Assembly: GCA_001931905.2 (NCBI GenBank)
Contig: MSJI02000297.1
Span: 1-64,000, forward strand
From: Cladosporium sp. IMV 00045
Taxonomy: Eukaryota > Ascomycota > Dothideomycetes > Cladosporiales > Cladosporiaceae
Direction: 5' to 3'
DNA: 64,000 bases
The position numbers were made by a program, and so were the translations under genes. Under the pieces are notes generated by a model. It searched no databases. It saw only the letters and a list, made by a program, of their open reading frames with translations, and was not told where the DNA came from. Below, piece by piece: positions 33,960 through 45,388 of this stretch. How positions within the stretch are numbered: the stretch's first letter is position 1; each line of letters starts with the position of its first letter.

Positions 33960-34749
33960 GGTTGGTTTCGTCCGAGAGGGTTGTTGGAGGATTGGTGTAG
34001 GTCTAGTAGGGCGTGATGGATGTTTGCCCGCGTTGCAGTTTGTGGTTTAATGTGTGAAGCGGAAAGGCTCGAGTTATTGGTATTGTACTTGTTTCCCTTC
34101 TCTCGAGGTATTCTGTAGGCAAAGGTTCGTAGTGGCGTGAATGGGAATATTGAAGAAAGAAAGTCGGACGATTTGAGTGGTTGACTCAATCGCTCGAAGT
34201 TGTAGGAGGATGAATTTCACCCCCACCAAACTTCACCCGCGAAGCAGAAGAGCCCCCGCCATGCCGTCACTTCACTTCACTTGCCGCCTACCAAACAGTA
34301 CCAAGAAAGTTGCTCAGTAATAAACAAAAACATTGCTCAAATCATCGAAGAACCATGTACGAGCTATTAACCGGAGCCTTCCAAAACCCAGCTCGCACTC
34401 ATTCATCCCGACCATAACCTTCTTATCATCACAAGACAATCAATGCATCGACCAACAAGGCAGTGCCACGCGAATCGCAAACCTTCGAGGGTCAGTCACG
34501 CCAAAAGCCGAGGGCCGACGTTGACTGGATGTGATATGACATCCTCACACCTGAGATGACATCCTCAATGACATCCTCAATGAAACCATGTTGTCTCTAA
34601 TGACATCCTCGCGCGTGTGACGCATCTCGGGATGACTAAAACGAGAAAGATATATAATTGAACCTTAAGACTCCATTTCAGACCTCAACCCGCCATCAAA
34701 CACAATCCATCCATTCTAGTCTCCTATCAAAACCCCCAAACAAATAAAA
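33960..34749. promoter_or_regulatory. divergent promoter region, Bud32 / GNAT
   Basis: A 790-bp spacer between two start codons. The part next to the GNAT gene holds four copies of an 11-bp motif (separate entry). No gene seen. Confidence 0.5.
34536..34610 (+). repeat. four copies of ATGACATCCTC upstream of the GNAT gene
   Basis: Identical 11-bp copies at 34536-34546, 34556-34566, 34568-34578 and 34600-34610, 140-215 bp before the start codon at 34750. The core TGACATC resembles half of a CRE/bZIP-type site, but the binding factor is unknown. Confidence 0.75.
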
Positions 34750-35374
34750 ATGTCCACCACCACTCCCCCTCCCCCAATCCAACAATGGCACCACGCCACC
34801 CCGACCGCAACCTATCTAATCTCCACCTCCCCCGCCCTCCTCTCCCACTCCTTCATCAACGCCTCCTTCGCCACCCCCGACATGTACTGGGCCAAACCCC
34901 TGCCCGCCCCCGAATTGGCCCTGATGCTCTCGCACTCCCTGACACTCGGTCTGTACATTCTCCAAAACAACAACAACAACAACAACCACTCACCCTCCTC
35001 GCCTTCATCGCCACGAACCCCTTCCCCCACCCTCGCCGCAGACCCCAACACCACCACCTCCCCCCCAAACCCCGAAAACGAAGACGAATGGCAACAAATC
35101 GGCCTCGCCCGCTTCACAACCGACCACGTGACCTTCGCATACCTGAGTGACGTGTTCATTTCACCAGCCCACCGTGGCGACGGTCTGGGCGCTTGGCTGG
35201 TGGCGTGTTGCGGCGAGGTTATGGACGGAATGCCCTTTTTGAGGAGAGCGATGTTGATGGCTAGTCGAGAAGTGGGCAAGGAGTATTATGGAAAGGTGTT
35301 TGGGATGCAGGATGTGGGTGAGTTTAAAGGGGATTTGGTTTGTATGAGTAAGAAGGGGAGGGGGAGTGGGTTGG
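34750..35374 (+). CDS. GNAT-family N-acetyltransferase, 3' end lost in an assembly gap
   Basis: A GNAT acetyltransferase (acetyl-CoA dependent) of the small fungal type with a split N-terminal strand region. TYLISTSPALLSH and the DMYWAKPLP block form the N-terminal part; an Asn-rich, low-complexity linker (AAC repeats near 34970-34988) follows; then GLARFTTDHVTFAYLSDVFI and the acetyl-CoA loop HRGDGLGAWL (the Q/R-x-x-G-x-G/A motif), and YYGKVFGM. The coding frame runs into 20 Ns at 35375. The frame stays open through the gap to 35523, but that part does not look like family sequence and the real stop probably lies in or near the gap. Substrate unknown; the true 3' end cannot be set. Confidence 0.75.
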
Positions 35375-35394
35375 NNNNNNNNNNNNNNNNNNNN
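35375..35394. other. assembly gap (20 N) in a G-rich run
   Basis: Twenty N characters followed by a G10 run and preceded by G-rich sequence. The gap length is a placeholder, so reading frame across it is not reliable. Confidence 0.98.
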
Positions 35395-35688
35395 GGGGGG
35401 GGGGAAATGTATGTCTTGATCGGTTGTCCAGCTCTGCCGCTCGGGGAATGGGAACACGGTATCGCATTAGCGAGGAAAGCGAGATGGAAGGTGACTCGTT
35501 TGCTCTATCTCGAAGAGATGTGAAAAGAAATGCATGACAGATATACCGACTTTTCTCCTAACGACGAGCAGAGCCATCCAGCGTGACAATTGCTCTTCTG
35601 AACGCTCCACGGATCGCATCGCAACATCAAAAGATAACAAATCGTCAATTTTCCCCATCTACTACCCTATCCTTTCCCAAAAATTCGT

Positions 35689-38600
35689 CTAAGCCTTCGT
35701 AGCCCTGCCAATGGCAATCAGGCGCTTGACACCGACCTATTTCAGACATAAAGTTAGCAATTTCGTTCTCAAGGTATCAAACGAACCAACACAATCAAGC
35801 AGACTTACCATCCACAACGTTCCCTCCGTATCAAGTTTTGCGCTCTGCATCTCAGTGAACAGACGCTGCGCGGTATCCCAATCCTTACCCGCAACCGCAC
35901 GGCTGATATCCACCATCTGCTGCACGGTGTCCGGTTTGAGCAGCTCCTCGTTGTTCAAGTGGTCGAACAAAATGTTAATACGCTTGTCCATGTCGTCGAC
36001 CTGCGGTTTGAACGCCTGCGGCGCCACGCTCTTGATGCGCGCCACTTCGGGCGAGAGCAGGTCGACGATCGGCTGTGCGGCGGCGGGGATGTGCGACCGG
36101 TCGCCGCGAGGGTGCTTGGGCTTTGAGGATGGGGTGGGGGCGCGCTCGGCCTGGGGTGGGGGAGGGGTTGGCTGTGCTTGAGGAGGCGCCTGTGCGGTTG
36201 GTGGTGGGCCTGCGCGGGGAGGGCCCTGGGGTGGTGGGCCGGTCTTTTGAGGGGGAGGTCCGGCCGCGGGTGGCGGTTGGCCGTAGGGAGTCTGCGTGGG
36301 TGCCTGCGGCGCGTACGGGCTTGGGGCTCCCTGGGCGGCATATGGGTTAGGTGCAACTTGACGAGGAGGCTGCATATTGGGAGCGGGAGATGGCGCAGAA
36401 CCTGGTGCCGGGGCGTAGCGGTTGGAGGGTGCAGCAGAGGACACAGCAGGTGGGGGCTGGAAGGGAGAAGCACCGCGTTGGACAGGGGGTCCTGAAGGCG
36501 TGGGCAGGGTGGAGTTAGCTGCAGAAGGCGGCGGTGCGTAGGCATTAGCGGCGGCGGAAGTCGGTCTTGCAACAGGCGGTTGAACAGGCGGAGACAAGAC
36601 CCTTGGGGGCATCTCACCAGCCTTCGGGGGCGGAGGGAGCGGCGGTGTGGGCTTGTTAAACTGGGGAGCGCCAGGAGGCGGCGGCGACATCATTGACTGC
36701 GCGGCATTCGGGAAAGGCGAAGCGATCGGTTGCTGGGCGGGCGTGCCACGGCGCGATGTAGGCTCGCGGGCCTTGATGAAGTTGTCGGGCATGTCGTTCC
36801 AGTTGGTCATGTTCTTAGCGGTGGATGGCGGAGGGGCGGAGGGCGATGTTGTACCAGCGCGAGGGGGAGGGGGCAATGGTGCCTGCTGCTGAGGAGGCTG
36901 GTAGCCGCCGCCATAAGGACTTGGCTGGCCGTAATGAGCCTGTGCATTAGGTGGTTGATATCCTGAAGGCGTGTAGCTGTTCGCGGCCGGCGCATAGGGG
37001 CCGCGTTGAGCTGGGGCGGCAGGAGCGACAGGGGCAACAGGAGCCATACCAACTGGCGCGTACGGCGAGGCGGTACCCAGTGCGGGAGCATTGGTGGCCT
37101 GGTTGATCAAAGGAGCAGCAGGCTGGTATTGCGGTGCAACAGACACGGGACGAGCGCCCGCACGCTGAGCAGTAGCCGCAGGCTGCCTGGCTGCGTGCTT
37201 CTTCGTAGCTTGCGCAAGGCGAGTCTGCGCGCTCTCGGCACCGTCAAACTGTGCAGGAAGGAGGCTAATGTAACGCTCCGCGCTGACCAGCTGGCCGTGA
37301 GCAGCGAGGATGTCGGCATACTCAACGTAGAGCTTGTAAAGCGGCGCGAGCTTCCAGTCGGCAGTCGCAGACTTGTCCGCATCCTGGAAGTTGGTAACCT
37401 GCCTGAAGACGGAAACCTTCTCGATGAACTGCTGCAGCGCCTTTGCGTGAACAGCAAAGTCGTTCTCGTCCTCGGAAGCCTCGAGCGCAGACTTCTCCTG
37501 CTCCTGCAGCTCCTGCACCCAGTTGATAACAACCTTCTCAAGCTTGGAGCCAGCCAGGTAGCAGAAAGAAGCATCGCGACGAAGCGTCTTCGAGGAGCTG
37601 TCTCCCTCCTGGTATGCCTCCTCGAGACGGTCACCGAGAGCCTCGCAAAGGTCGGAGAACTCGGTGTTGTCGGCGTACGTGCACAGCGTAGCCATGACAT
37701 CCTTCCAGTCCTTGAGGTTGGCATTGTGCACGACGTCCCACAGGTTCTTGCCAACGATACTGGCCAGCAGACGGAGGTAGTTCGGGCCCTTGGCTTGTTT
37801 CTTCAGGTAGGCGTTCTGAGCCTTGTCGATGCAGCTCTGACCACCGCACACGGCGATCATGAAAGCGTCAGACATGCGGTCCTCCTTGAGACAGATGTCG
37901 AGGGCAGCCTCGAAGTTACCAAGCATGAGTGCTTGCGTGATGTTCTTATCAGCGGCAGACTCATCACCGGTGTGAATGGAAAAGGGGTTGTTGGTCTTGG
38001 TGCCCTTGGTAGCGGCGAGATCTGAAAGGAAGTTGTCGCTGTCGCCGGCGCTGGCGAAGAAGTCGTCATCGTCCTTCTCGCCGTTGGTGGTAGGCTTCTC
38101 CGCCTCGCCATTGACGTCGAGCTTCTCAGTCTCCTTTGCAAGTTCGCTGTCGGTCTCATCCTTGAAGCCCAGGTACTCCCGCAGCTTCTTGCGCGATTTG
38201 CCAGTGTTCAGAGTCTCAATGACCTGCCAGTCCGCCTTCTCTTCATCCGTCTTCGCCTCCTGAATCTTCGACTTGCAGATTCCACCAAGGTCACCGGAGA
38301 TGAGCTTCTCCTCGAATTGAGTTGTGCTCACTCCGATGCCAGATTCCACGGCAAACGTCTCAATGCTGACCTTGCTCTTCTTCGATGCGTCGGTGGTAAG
38401 TCTGATCAACTTACCGCCAAAACCAAACGAGACACTCGACGGTCTCGCGATCCATTTGGGCGCTTTAGGGATGGAGAAGGTAATACCTTGAGGCTGTGCT
38501 TGCGCCTTGGCGAAGAAGTCGGAATCATCGAGCGCCTGGTTGGCTGCGGCCTGATCTTCAGGCTTGGAGTTGGTGCTTTGGGTAGATGCGATCAGGATCT

Positions 38601-39582
38601 TGCCGTCGAAAGAAGCGCTGGCGACAATGCTGGGGTTGTGGGGGTTCCAGCGAGTCTCGAAAGCCCAGTTGGAGCCCGCCGCGAAATCTCCATACTTCTC
38701 GCCAGTTCTTGAATTCCAGCAGATGGTGCGGTTGTCCTTACCGCACGAAAGCAGCAGCTCTGGATCTTGCCTGCACCAGTTCAAACCAAGCACACCGAGC
38801 TCGTGGCCCTGGAGAGTCTTCTCGGGCGCACTGCTGTTGCGCAAGCTCCAAAGGTAGATCAAAGGCTCCTGGTCGCTGGGCGTTGCGGTGGCAAGCTTGG
38901 TAGATTCCTCCGGATCCCAGGCAACTGCGCTGACGGCCTTGCGGCCCTGGTTGTTCAGAGTCAAGATGTCCTTCTTCTGCTTCACGTCCCACACCGTCAC
39001 GAAACCTCCGCTGCTGCCCGTGGCGAGAATGTGCGCCGTCTTCTCCTGCTTGTTCCAGTCCAAGCACTCGATGTCATCCGCCCTGGCCGCCGTGCCGCCC
39101 AGTCTGAACGGGTTCGCCATGTTGTTCAAGTCGTAAATAAAGATCTCGCCCTTGGCGCCAGCCGACGCGAGGAGGTTGTGTCTGTAGGAGTTCCATTGCA
39201 GCGCCTTGACGGCACCGCTGTGCTTGCTCGTCCTTGAGACCAGCGCGTCGCCGGCTCCCGATCGCAGCTTATCCGCGTCCCAGACATCGACCGAGCCGTT
39301 CTCCAGCGCGCCGGCGATGACGCCCAACGGGTACTCGTCTGTGGGCTCGCTCCAGGCGATGTCGTTGAAACCAGCATCCGTCGTCAGGCTGCCCAGGGGC
39401 GTGAGTTCGACGTCTCCGCCATCGAGACGGTCGAGGCCGAGATCCCAGAGCTCCAGCTTCGTTTCGCTGGAGAAGTCATCGTTGAGAGCACCGGTGCGAG
39501 TACCAGTGACGATCAATGGTGCGCCGCTGCCAGGCGACCAGGCGAAGACGGCCGTCCGCGAGATTTCCCGTAAGCGGACCAT
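35689..39582 (-). CDS. SEC31: COPII outer-coat protein Sec31
   Basis: A 1273-residue scaffold of COPII vesicles that, with Sec13, forms the outer cage at ER exit sites. Two exons: 39582-35809 and 35736-35689; the 72-nt intron has GTAAGT, GCTAAC and ATAG. The N-terminus MVRLREISRTAVFAWSP starts a seven-bladed WD40 propeller to about residue 330 (SVDVWDADKL, HSGAVKALQWN, VTVWDVKQKKD, LQGHELGVLGLNWC). An alpha-solenoid follows at about residues 500-790. Then comes a Pro/Gln/Ala-rich segment (about 800-1130), which in yeast holds the Sec23-binding PPP motifs, and a C-terminal helical domain. The last exon adds VGVKRLIAIGRATKA, the typical Sec31 ending that would be missed without the intron. Start at 39582; the open frame extends 30 codons upstream without family similarity. 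Confidence 0.95.
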
Positions 39583-40028
39583 TGTTGGGGCTGTTGTTTT
39601 GGGAGAGAGAAGGTGTTGGGAAGAGAGAACAGCTGGTTTATGGCGTGGACATGCAGTAAGGCAGAACGTCAAGGCAAAAAGGGCAAATTAAGGGAGGGCG
39701 TCAATCGCACGAAAAGGAGAAATGAGTAAAAGGTGATGAAAGGGTGGGTGAGGTGTAGTAGAGTAGGTCGTGGTCCTTTGTTGCCTCCTGCCTCCTGTCT
39801 GAGCTGTCGTCCCTTTCCCCAAACGTGACGCTACGTAGTAACTTCGACGTCTTGCTTGGCAAAGAGAGGGCGAGAAAGAGAGGGGACTTTGACGAAGATG
39901 ACGGGATGGGAGAGCCGCCTGTGAATTGACAGCGCCACGTGATATCAGATTTCGTATTCTCTACCAATTGTTGATTTTATTACGGCAGATACTCGTTGGT
40001 AAAAGCAGGACTGTATCCACACACCAGC
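39583..40028. promoter_or_regulatory. divergent promoter region, Sec31 / RRM protein
   Basis: A 446-bp spacer between start codons on opposite strands. No gene; no site defined with confidence. Confidence 0.5.
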
Positions 40029-40618
40029 ATGTCCGACCAAACCCGCGAAAAAGCAACAATCTTCATCGGCGGCCTCGACACGCAAGTGACAGCAGAAACA
40101 CTGCACGATGCATTCATCCCCTTCGGCGAGATCGCAGACATATCGCTTCCCAAACCCGAACTGTGAGTCCAACGAAGCCCCAAAAAAACAACTTAGCATC
40201 ACCCACTAACACACCACGCAGAAAATCATCCCAAGACCCCCACCGCGGCTTCGGCTACGTGGAATTCTCCCTGCCAGAAGACGCGCAGGAGGCCATCGAC
40301 AACATGGACCAGGCCGAGCTGTACGGCCGCGTGATCAAAGTCAACCAGGCCAAGCCGCAGAAACTGGCGGGCGAGAAGTTGGGCAGCAAGACTGCTATTT
40401 GGGAGCAGGTGAGTTCTCTTGCTTGGGAGATTTCGGCAACTGTGCAAAGTGTGTGGATTGATTGATTGACTGACTGCTCACGATTTGTGCAGGAGGGTTA
40501 TGCTGCTAGGTTTAATGTTAGTGAGGAGGATAGGATGGCTGTAGAGGAGGATGGGAAGGCTGCGGATCCCATGCAAGGTCTGGAAGGGCTGGATGAGGCT
40601 GGGCCGAAGTTGGGTTGA
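40029..40618 (+). CDS. small single-RRM protein (PPIE/Cyp33 RRM type)
   Basis: A 148-residue RNA-binding protein from three exons (40029-40162, 40222-40408, 40493-40618; introns 59 and 84 nt with GTGAGT donors). One RRM fills residues ~7-87: RNP2 [24 protein letters not shown]1 HRGFGYVEF, and [22 protein letters not shown]. The RRM reads like that at the N-terminus of cyclophilin E/Cyp33, but the peptidyl-prolyl isomerase domain is absent; the last exon gives a short acidic tail ending LDEAGPKLG. Fungal proteins of this layout are associated with the spliceosome in other species (family knowledge, not shown here). Divergent from Sec31. Confidence 0.83.
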
Positions 40619-41046
40619 TTGACGGATGCAGAGTGTAGATTTTTTGTCTTTCAGCGTTGGCGCTGGGGCGTTTTTGGGGAGGTTCATATGTTCTTTTTGA
40701 AGTGGGTTTGATTTGGGTTGTCTAATAAAAGAGGTCCTTACTGTCATGGGCAATGGCACAATTTTGCATTTTGGAGCCATTGCAAGCAAAAAAAGATGAA
40801 CTTATTATATAGCTTAGAAAAAACCTGTGCTGAATGCGAGCGGCCTGTGCGATGTGTGGCCGACGGGCAAATCCTCAAACACCTCTCTTGAATCAGCTTT
40901 CTTCGGACGATCTGGATTCCGTCGTGCGAGATGTCGCAGCAGTCTGTCCCCATGCTCCCGAGTTTGCTCCCAATTGCTGATTTTCTTTCGTCTTCTCGCC
41001 AATGCATCATGATGTCCCTCTAATTCCCGCAGCAAAGCTCCCTTCC
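40619..41046. other. intergenic between convergent genes
   Basis: 3' flanks of the RRM gene (+) and the coiled-coil gene (-). No gene seen. Confidence 0.55.
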
Positions 41047-41716
41047 TCACCTAACCGACTGCCCCTGTCCGTAGCCGCCGCTGGCGTTCTTGTCCACCAC
41101 CACGTACTCGTTGCTTCCGCTACCGTATTCCTGCGGCGTCGGCGGAGGCATGTGACCCGGCATGCCCGACATTAAAGCCTCAGTGTTCTCCCTCTGGGTC
41201 GGAGGCCTGTCAGGAGGGTAGCTGGGCTTCTGTGCGAGAGGATGGCCTGCCCTCTGACCGAACTCTGTGGGCTGCTGCGGGTTGTTGCTGGTGGTAGTGG
41301 TGGGGAGACGGTGTGCGCCGACGTTCGCTTGCCGTGCGGGAGAGGCGTTGCGTGATTTCGCGAGGCGCTCTTCGGTTGCTCGGAGCTTGGCCTCGAGCTC
41401 CTCGAGCTCGGCGGCTTTGGATGTGAGGGTTTGTTTTCTGGGGGGGAAATGGTTGTCAGCGATTGGCTATGGCGAGCAATTGCAAGGGTGATGACACGTA
41501 CTGCTCCTGCAGAGCGGAGGAGATATCGCCAGAGCCAAAACTGTCGGTCGTACCGCTGGGACGCATGGTAGAGTCGCCGGTTGACAGACCAAACATGCTA
41601 TCCAGGTCTGCGGCGAAGCTCTGAGCGATGGAGCTGATTGACCAAGTCAGCCATTGGGTTGGGCAATGAAGGTTCAAAGGCACTTCTCACGATTCGGGAC
41701 GTTTGCCGCCAGACAT
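41047..41716 (-). CDS. conserved small coiled-coil protein, function unknown
   Basis: A 182-residue protein from three exons (41716-41691, 41633-41502, 41437-41047; introns 57 and 64 nt, phases 2 and 2). The N-terminus MSGGKRPESSIAQSFAADLD and the following MFGL look strongly constrained, and an amphipathic coiled coil (LTSKAAELEELEAKLRATEE) covers about residues 52-78. The rest is Pro/Gln/Gly-rich and probably disordered, ending in EYVVVDKNASGGYGQ. I do not recognise a named family. The coherent splicing, with a 26-nt first exon, and the coiled coil make it a real gene rather than noise. Confidence 0.72.
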
Positions 41717-42745
41717 GATTGCGGTTGTGTTATGCTGACAGCTTGCCGATGATGGAGGGGGGTTTGGAGGCAGACGATCGGCGGGGTCGGGGAAGAGGCG
41801 AGGCAGAGGCAGGGAGGGAGGGAAGCAGGGAGTTGTTGTGGGTAAAGAGGGCAGAAATTGGGAGGTCGAGATGGTAAAGGTTGTGGTGACGGCACGGTAG
41901 ACAAAACACAAGCAAGCAGTGGTCAAATAGGGCCCTCGGCCGTTTAAGGAGAAGGGGTGGGTAATATCACTCGGTCTTCAGGCGCTCAAGCAAGGAGTTC
42001 GTTGGAGCGCGGAGGACCCACTTGAGAGGGCGAGAGGTGATGGGCAAGAGCAGGGAAGGGAGCAGTAATATAAAGTACAGAAAGAGAAGTTGGTAAAGGA
42101 GGGAAACAGCATAAGGGAGGAAGTGATAGAGACGGGGCGTGTCAACTGGCAAAGTCAGGCGGGCGGTGTAAATATAGGAATATGGTTGTAGAGATGTGAC
42201 CTAGTGTATAGAGATATGGCCTTGGGGGATGTTGATCAAACCTCCGCCTTGCCCTTCTTGAACGAAAATGCCACAGATTTCCGAGATGCCCTCGTTGCAT
42301 TCAAAGCTCCTTTTATTAGTCGAAATGGCCCTCGTCACCCTCAATCCACCAACTCACAAGCTCGAGCTTCTAATAATACCGGACCCTTGTTTTTACGGGA
42401 GGGTTGAAATGCTGGAGGTTCTGGCCTGAGGCATCAAAAGCCTCAGGCTTCAATTATCGGGAGCCTGATATTTTCTACAGAGGTGAAAGGCTTGGAGCAA
42501 ACTGCGACGGGGAGAGGAAGACGCCGGGGCAGCATCACCAAGCGACGGTGAACAGCACAGCCAAACGGCGACACACTACTACTCTCCCCATCAAAACACG
42601 TCAATAAACCTCCAATACCCATCAAAGGCTCTCCGCGAGCTCATTGGTTTCTCCATCAAATGTTTCGATAATTCTCACGCCCATTCAACACCTCCCTCTA
42701 ACGACGCGCGCGCCCGGTCGGCTTGGACGATGAGCAGCGCTGCCC
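41717..42745. promoter_or_regulatory. divergent promoter region, coiled-coil gene / bromodomain gene
   Basis: About 1 kb without a gene. A 28-codon upstream reading frame begins at ATG 42730 and overlaps the start of the bromodomain gene in another frame. Confidence 0.45.
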
Positions 42746-45388
42746 ATGCCTCTTTTCCCGCCCGAGACGCCATACCATATGAACCAAACACCTCCCACTG
42801 CCTACACGCCGCTTGAGTCGTTGCTCTTGTTCCAGGCTCTGCGCGCCCATGGCCTCGCCGCGACCAGCTTTCAACAAATATCCGAGGAATTACAGTCCAT
42901 ACCGCTCGTCACCAAGGACAAATCCTACGATCCCGCACGACTCGACCCCGACGCGTTAAAGGCACTTTACCTGGGACTCTTGAAAGAAGAGGTCAAGCGC
43001 GACCTTAACAAAGTAGCCGAGGACAATGCAAATCATGCGACGACAAACGGCGAAACCTCTCCCAGTTCGCGCAAACGCAAGGCTCCCAGCCCGAACTTGC
43101 CCAACATTCGCGATGCCGCTCAGCATGCCCACCTCATTCCGCAGTTGGTGATGCGGTTGTATGCGCGATATCGCGAAAATGCTGTTAAAGACATTCGTTT
43201 GATTGAGCGTGAACAAAGCGATGCGGTTGCCAAAGCTGCTGTCGACACTGCCAGTGCGCAGCCGTCGTCTACCAAGCCCGAAGGCTCGCAACCACCCTCT
43301 ACGGCAAATGTGCAAAACGATACTGCTCCTCAGCAGAATATCGTACAAGCCAAAACGTCAGCGACCGCAAGTCCAAGCCCGGCACCTCCATCCAATGGTG
43401 CAAACGCCCAACCCCAGGCACCATCTCACGCAAAGCGTTATTCTCAGGCGAAGATCGATGCGGTTATCAACCACGGTCCAGAACCTGCAGATAGCAATGC
43501 CGGCCATCACAGGACGTCTTCAAATACTCCACTTCCGCCACTTTCGCAAATGGCGCCGCAGTCGCCCAGGTTTGGACTTCCTCACAAATTTCACACGAAT
43601 CAGGCTGTGCAGCCCTCGCCACCAACTGGCCATTCAACACCTTACGCACAACATCAGCATCACCAAGCTCCAAGTACCGTCAGCAGTCCGCGAATTCAAG
43701 ATCCTGCCAACCGTGCTTCGGCATCCCCACGCCCAGTGTTGCCTCCGTTACCTGGTGTGCAGATGGCCCAGCAGCCAGGATCTCATCCCGGCTCACCGAA
43801 TATGCATCATGGTCCGCCTCTGAACATGCCACCTCAACATCAATACCAGCAACAACAAGCGCCGTACTCACCTCAACCTCGCTACCAGCCAGGAATGACC
43901 ACACCAACAGGCGATCGTCCGCAAAGGCCGTATCCCCAGCAGCAACCGCAGCAGCATCACGCTGCAACGCCTGGCTATTATCCACAGCAGCCTTACCAAA
44001 ACCAAAGGGCTCCTTATCAGAACCCTCCACCTGGTCACCCAAACCATGTGTATCCTGGGCAACCCCCTCACAGCGGTGGATACATGTTACCTCCTTTCCA
44101 GGTGACTCCACAAGAGCCTGCAAAGACACCTCATCATCAAGCTCTCGCCCAGCAACAAGCACCAAGAGGCCCGCAGACGCCTTACAATGGCAGACCGCCA
44201 GCATACCAGTATCAGCAACCGATTGTACCAGCTACGGCGCCACGTTTGCAGCCACCGCAAAATCGCCAACTCATGTCTGACATTCTCACGAAGCTCGGGA
44301 CGCCTCCTCAGCCTATACGCCAGCGACTCTGGAAGAGTGAAAGAAAACCAGCACCTCCCTCATTTAAGCCACCAGGCTCTCCGAAAAGACCAGATAAAGA
44401 TATTGAGCCTCTCAGTCCGCCAAAACCGCGGCCTGTCTCTCCTGTACGCCAGAGCCGCTCTGCCCAGGCTCAAATGCCAGAACCTTCAGAGCCAGCGTCT
44501 GTGCAGCCCAAGCGAGGTGTACGCAAGAGCAATCGCCAAGCACGTGAAAGCAGTGTCACGTCTTCTGCCATGGAGGGATCTGTACGGGCGACTAGAAGTC
44601 AGTCTGTTACTTCAATTCCTGCATCAGAGGAACGTCCGACTAGCAGGCGTCACATCAAGAATGAGCCGTCAACGCCAGCGGATGGGCCTCAAGACGTAGA
44701 AGACTCAGACAGACTGTCAGTTCCGGGCCACACGAAACGCACGCGTCGCGGCACAATCACTCAAAACACATCATCCTCAAAGCGAAAGCGGCAGCAATCA
44801 CAAGAAGTTGAAGACGAAGCCACGCCTGAGCCTGTACCTCGAAAATCCACTATCACAGGCGTACGGAACTTCAACAAGATCTCGTCCACGATCATCAACG
44901 ACATCAGCAGCCACAAGCACGGCTCCCGCTTTGCGCTGCCCGTCAAGGACATTGGAGGATACAGCGAGATCATCAAAATGCCTCGCGACATCAAATCCAT
45001 CCGCACCGCGATCACAGCCGGCACCCGCGCAATGAGCGCCGCCGCCGCCACCAACCAAGGCGAAGACTCACCCACCGGGACGCCAGTCCGCGCCGCCGAC
45101 AGCAGCAGCATGACCGTCGAGCTCGAGCGCTCGGCAGACCTGATCCCACCCAAAGCCATCGTCAACGGCGCCCAGCTCGAGAGGGAGGTTATGCACATGC
45201 TGGCCAACGCAGTCATGTTCAGCCCAGGCGAAGACGGCATGGTGGCGGATACGCGCGAGATGTTCGAAGACGTCGAGGGTAGGATCCGAGACTGGCGCGG
45301 CGCCGAGAGGGACGTCGCCGCTGCGAACAATGCGGACGACTCTGTCGTGGCGGATGACGAGGGTAAGAAGAAGAGGAGGAAGGTCTAG
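42746..45388 (+). CDS. Brd8/Bdc1-like bromodomain protein (probable NuA4 subunit)
   Basis: An 880-residue nuclear protein in one exon. The N-terminus TPLESLLLFQALRAHGLAAT followed by DPDALKALYLGLLKEEVKRD is the conserved head region of BRD8-type proteins; the middle (about 250-560) is Pro/Gln/His-rich and disordered. A divergent bromodomain lies at about residues 707-770 (FNKISSTIINDISSHKHGSRF, PVKDIGGYSEIIKMPRDIKS). The C-terminal 70 residues carry a conserved helix (QLEREVMHMLANAVMFSPGE) and a basic end KKKRRKV. BRD8 and fission-yeast Bdc1 belong to the NuA4 histone acetyltransferase; assignment here is by family. Start uncertain: ATG 42746 or in-frame ATG 42779 (MNQTPPTAYTPLE), the latter closer to the conserved part. 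Confidence 0.82.
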   Translation: MPLFPPETPYHMNQTPPTAYTPLESLLLFQALRAHGLAATSFQQISEELQSIPLVTKDKSYDPARLDPDALKALYLGLLKEEVKRDLNKVAEDNANHATTNGETSPSSRKRKAPSPNLPNIRDAAQHAHLIPQLVMRLYARYRENAVKDIRLIEREQSDAVAKAAVDTASAQPSSTKPEGSQPPSTANVQNDTAPQQNIVQAKTSATASPSPAPPSNGANAQPQAPSHAKRYSQAKIDAVINHGPEPADSNAGHHRTSSNTPLPPLSQMAPQSPRFGLPHKFHTNQAVQPSPPTGHSTPYAQHQHHQAPSTVSSPRIQDPANRASASPRPVLPPLPGVQMAQQPGSHPGSPNMHHGPPLNMPPQHQYQQQQAPYSPQPRYQPGMTTPTGDRPQRPYPQQQPQQHHAATPGYYPQQPYQNQRAPYQNPPPGHPNHVYPGQPPHSGGYMLPPFQVTPQEPAKTPHHQALAQQQAPRGPQTPYNGRPPAYQYQQPIVPATAPRLQPPQNRQLMSDILTKLGTPPQPIRQRLWKSERKPAPPSFKPPGSPKRPDKDIEPLSPPKPRPVSPVRQSRSAQAQMPEPSEPASVQPKRGVRKSNRQARESSVTSSAMEGSVRATRSQSVTSIPASEERPTSRRHIKNEPSTPADGPQDVEDSDRLSVPGHTKRTRRGTITQNTSSSKRKRQQSQEVEDEATPEPVPRKSTITGVRNFNKISSTIINDISSHKHGSRFALPVKDIGGYSEIIKMPRDIKSIRTAITAGTRAMSAAAATNQGEDSPTGTPVRAADSSSMTVELERSADLIPPKAIVNGAQLEREVMHMLANAVMFSPGEDGMVADTREMFEDVEGRIRDWRGAERDVAAANNADDSVVADDEGKKKRRKV

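Noticed and set aside
35395..35523. Continuation of the GNAT protein behind the N gap
   Set aside because: The gap length is arbitrary and the residues after it do not resemble GNAT sequence.
43203..44699. Long alternate-frame ORFs inside the bromodomain gene
   Set aside because: Shadows of a Pro/Gln-rich coding sequence, without motifs.
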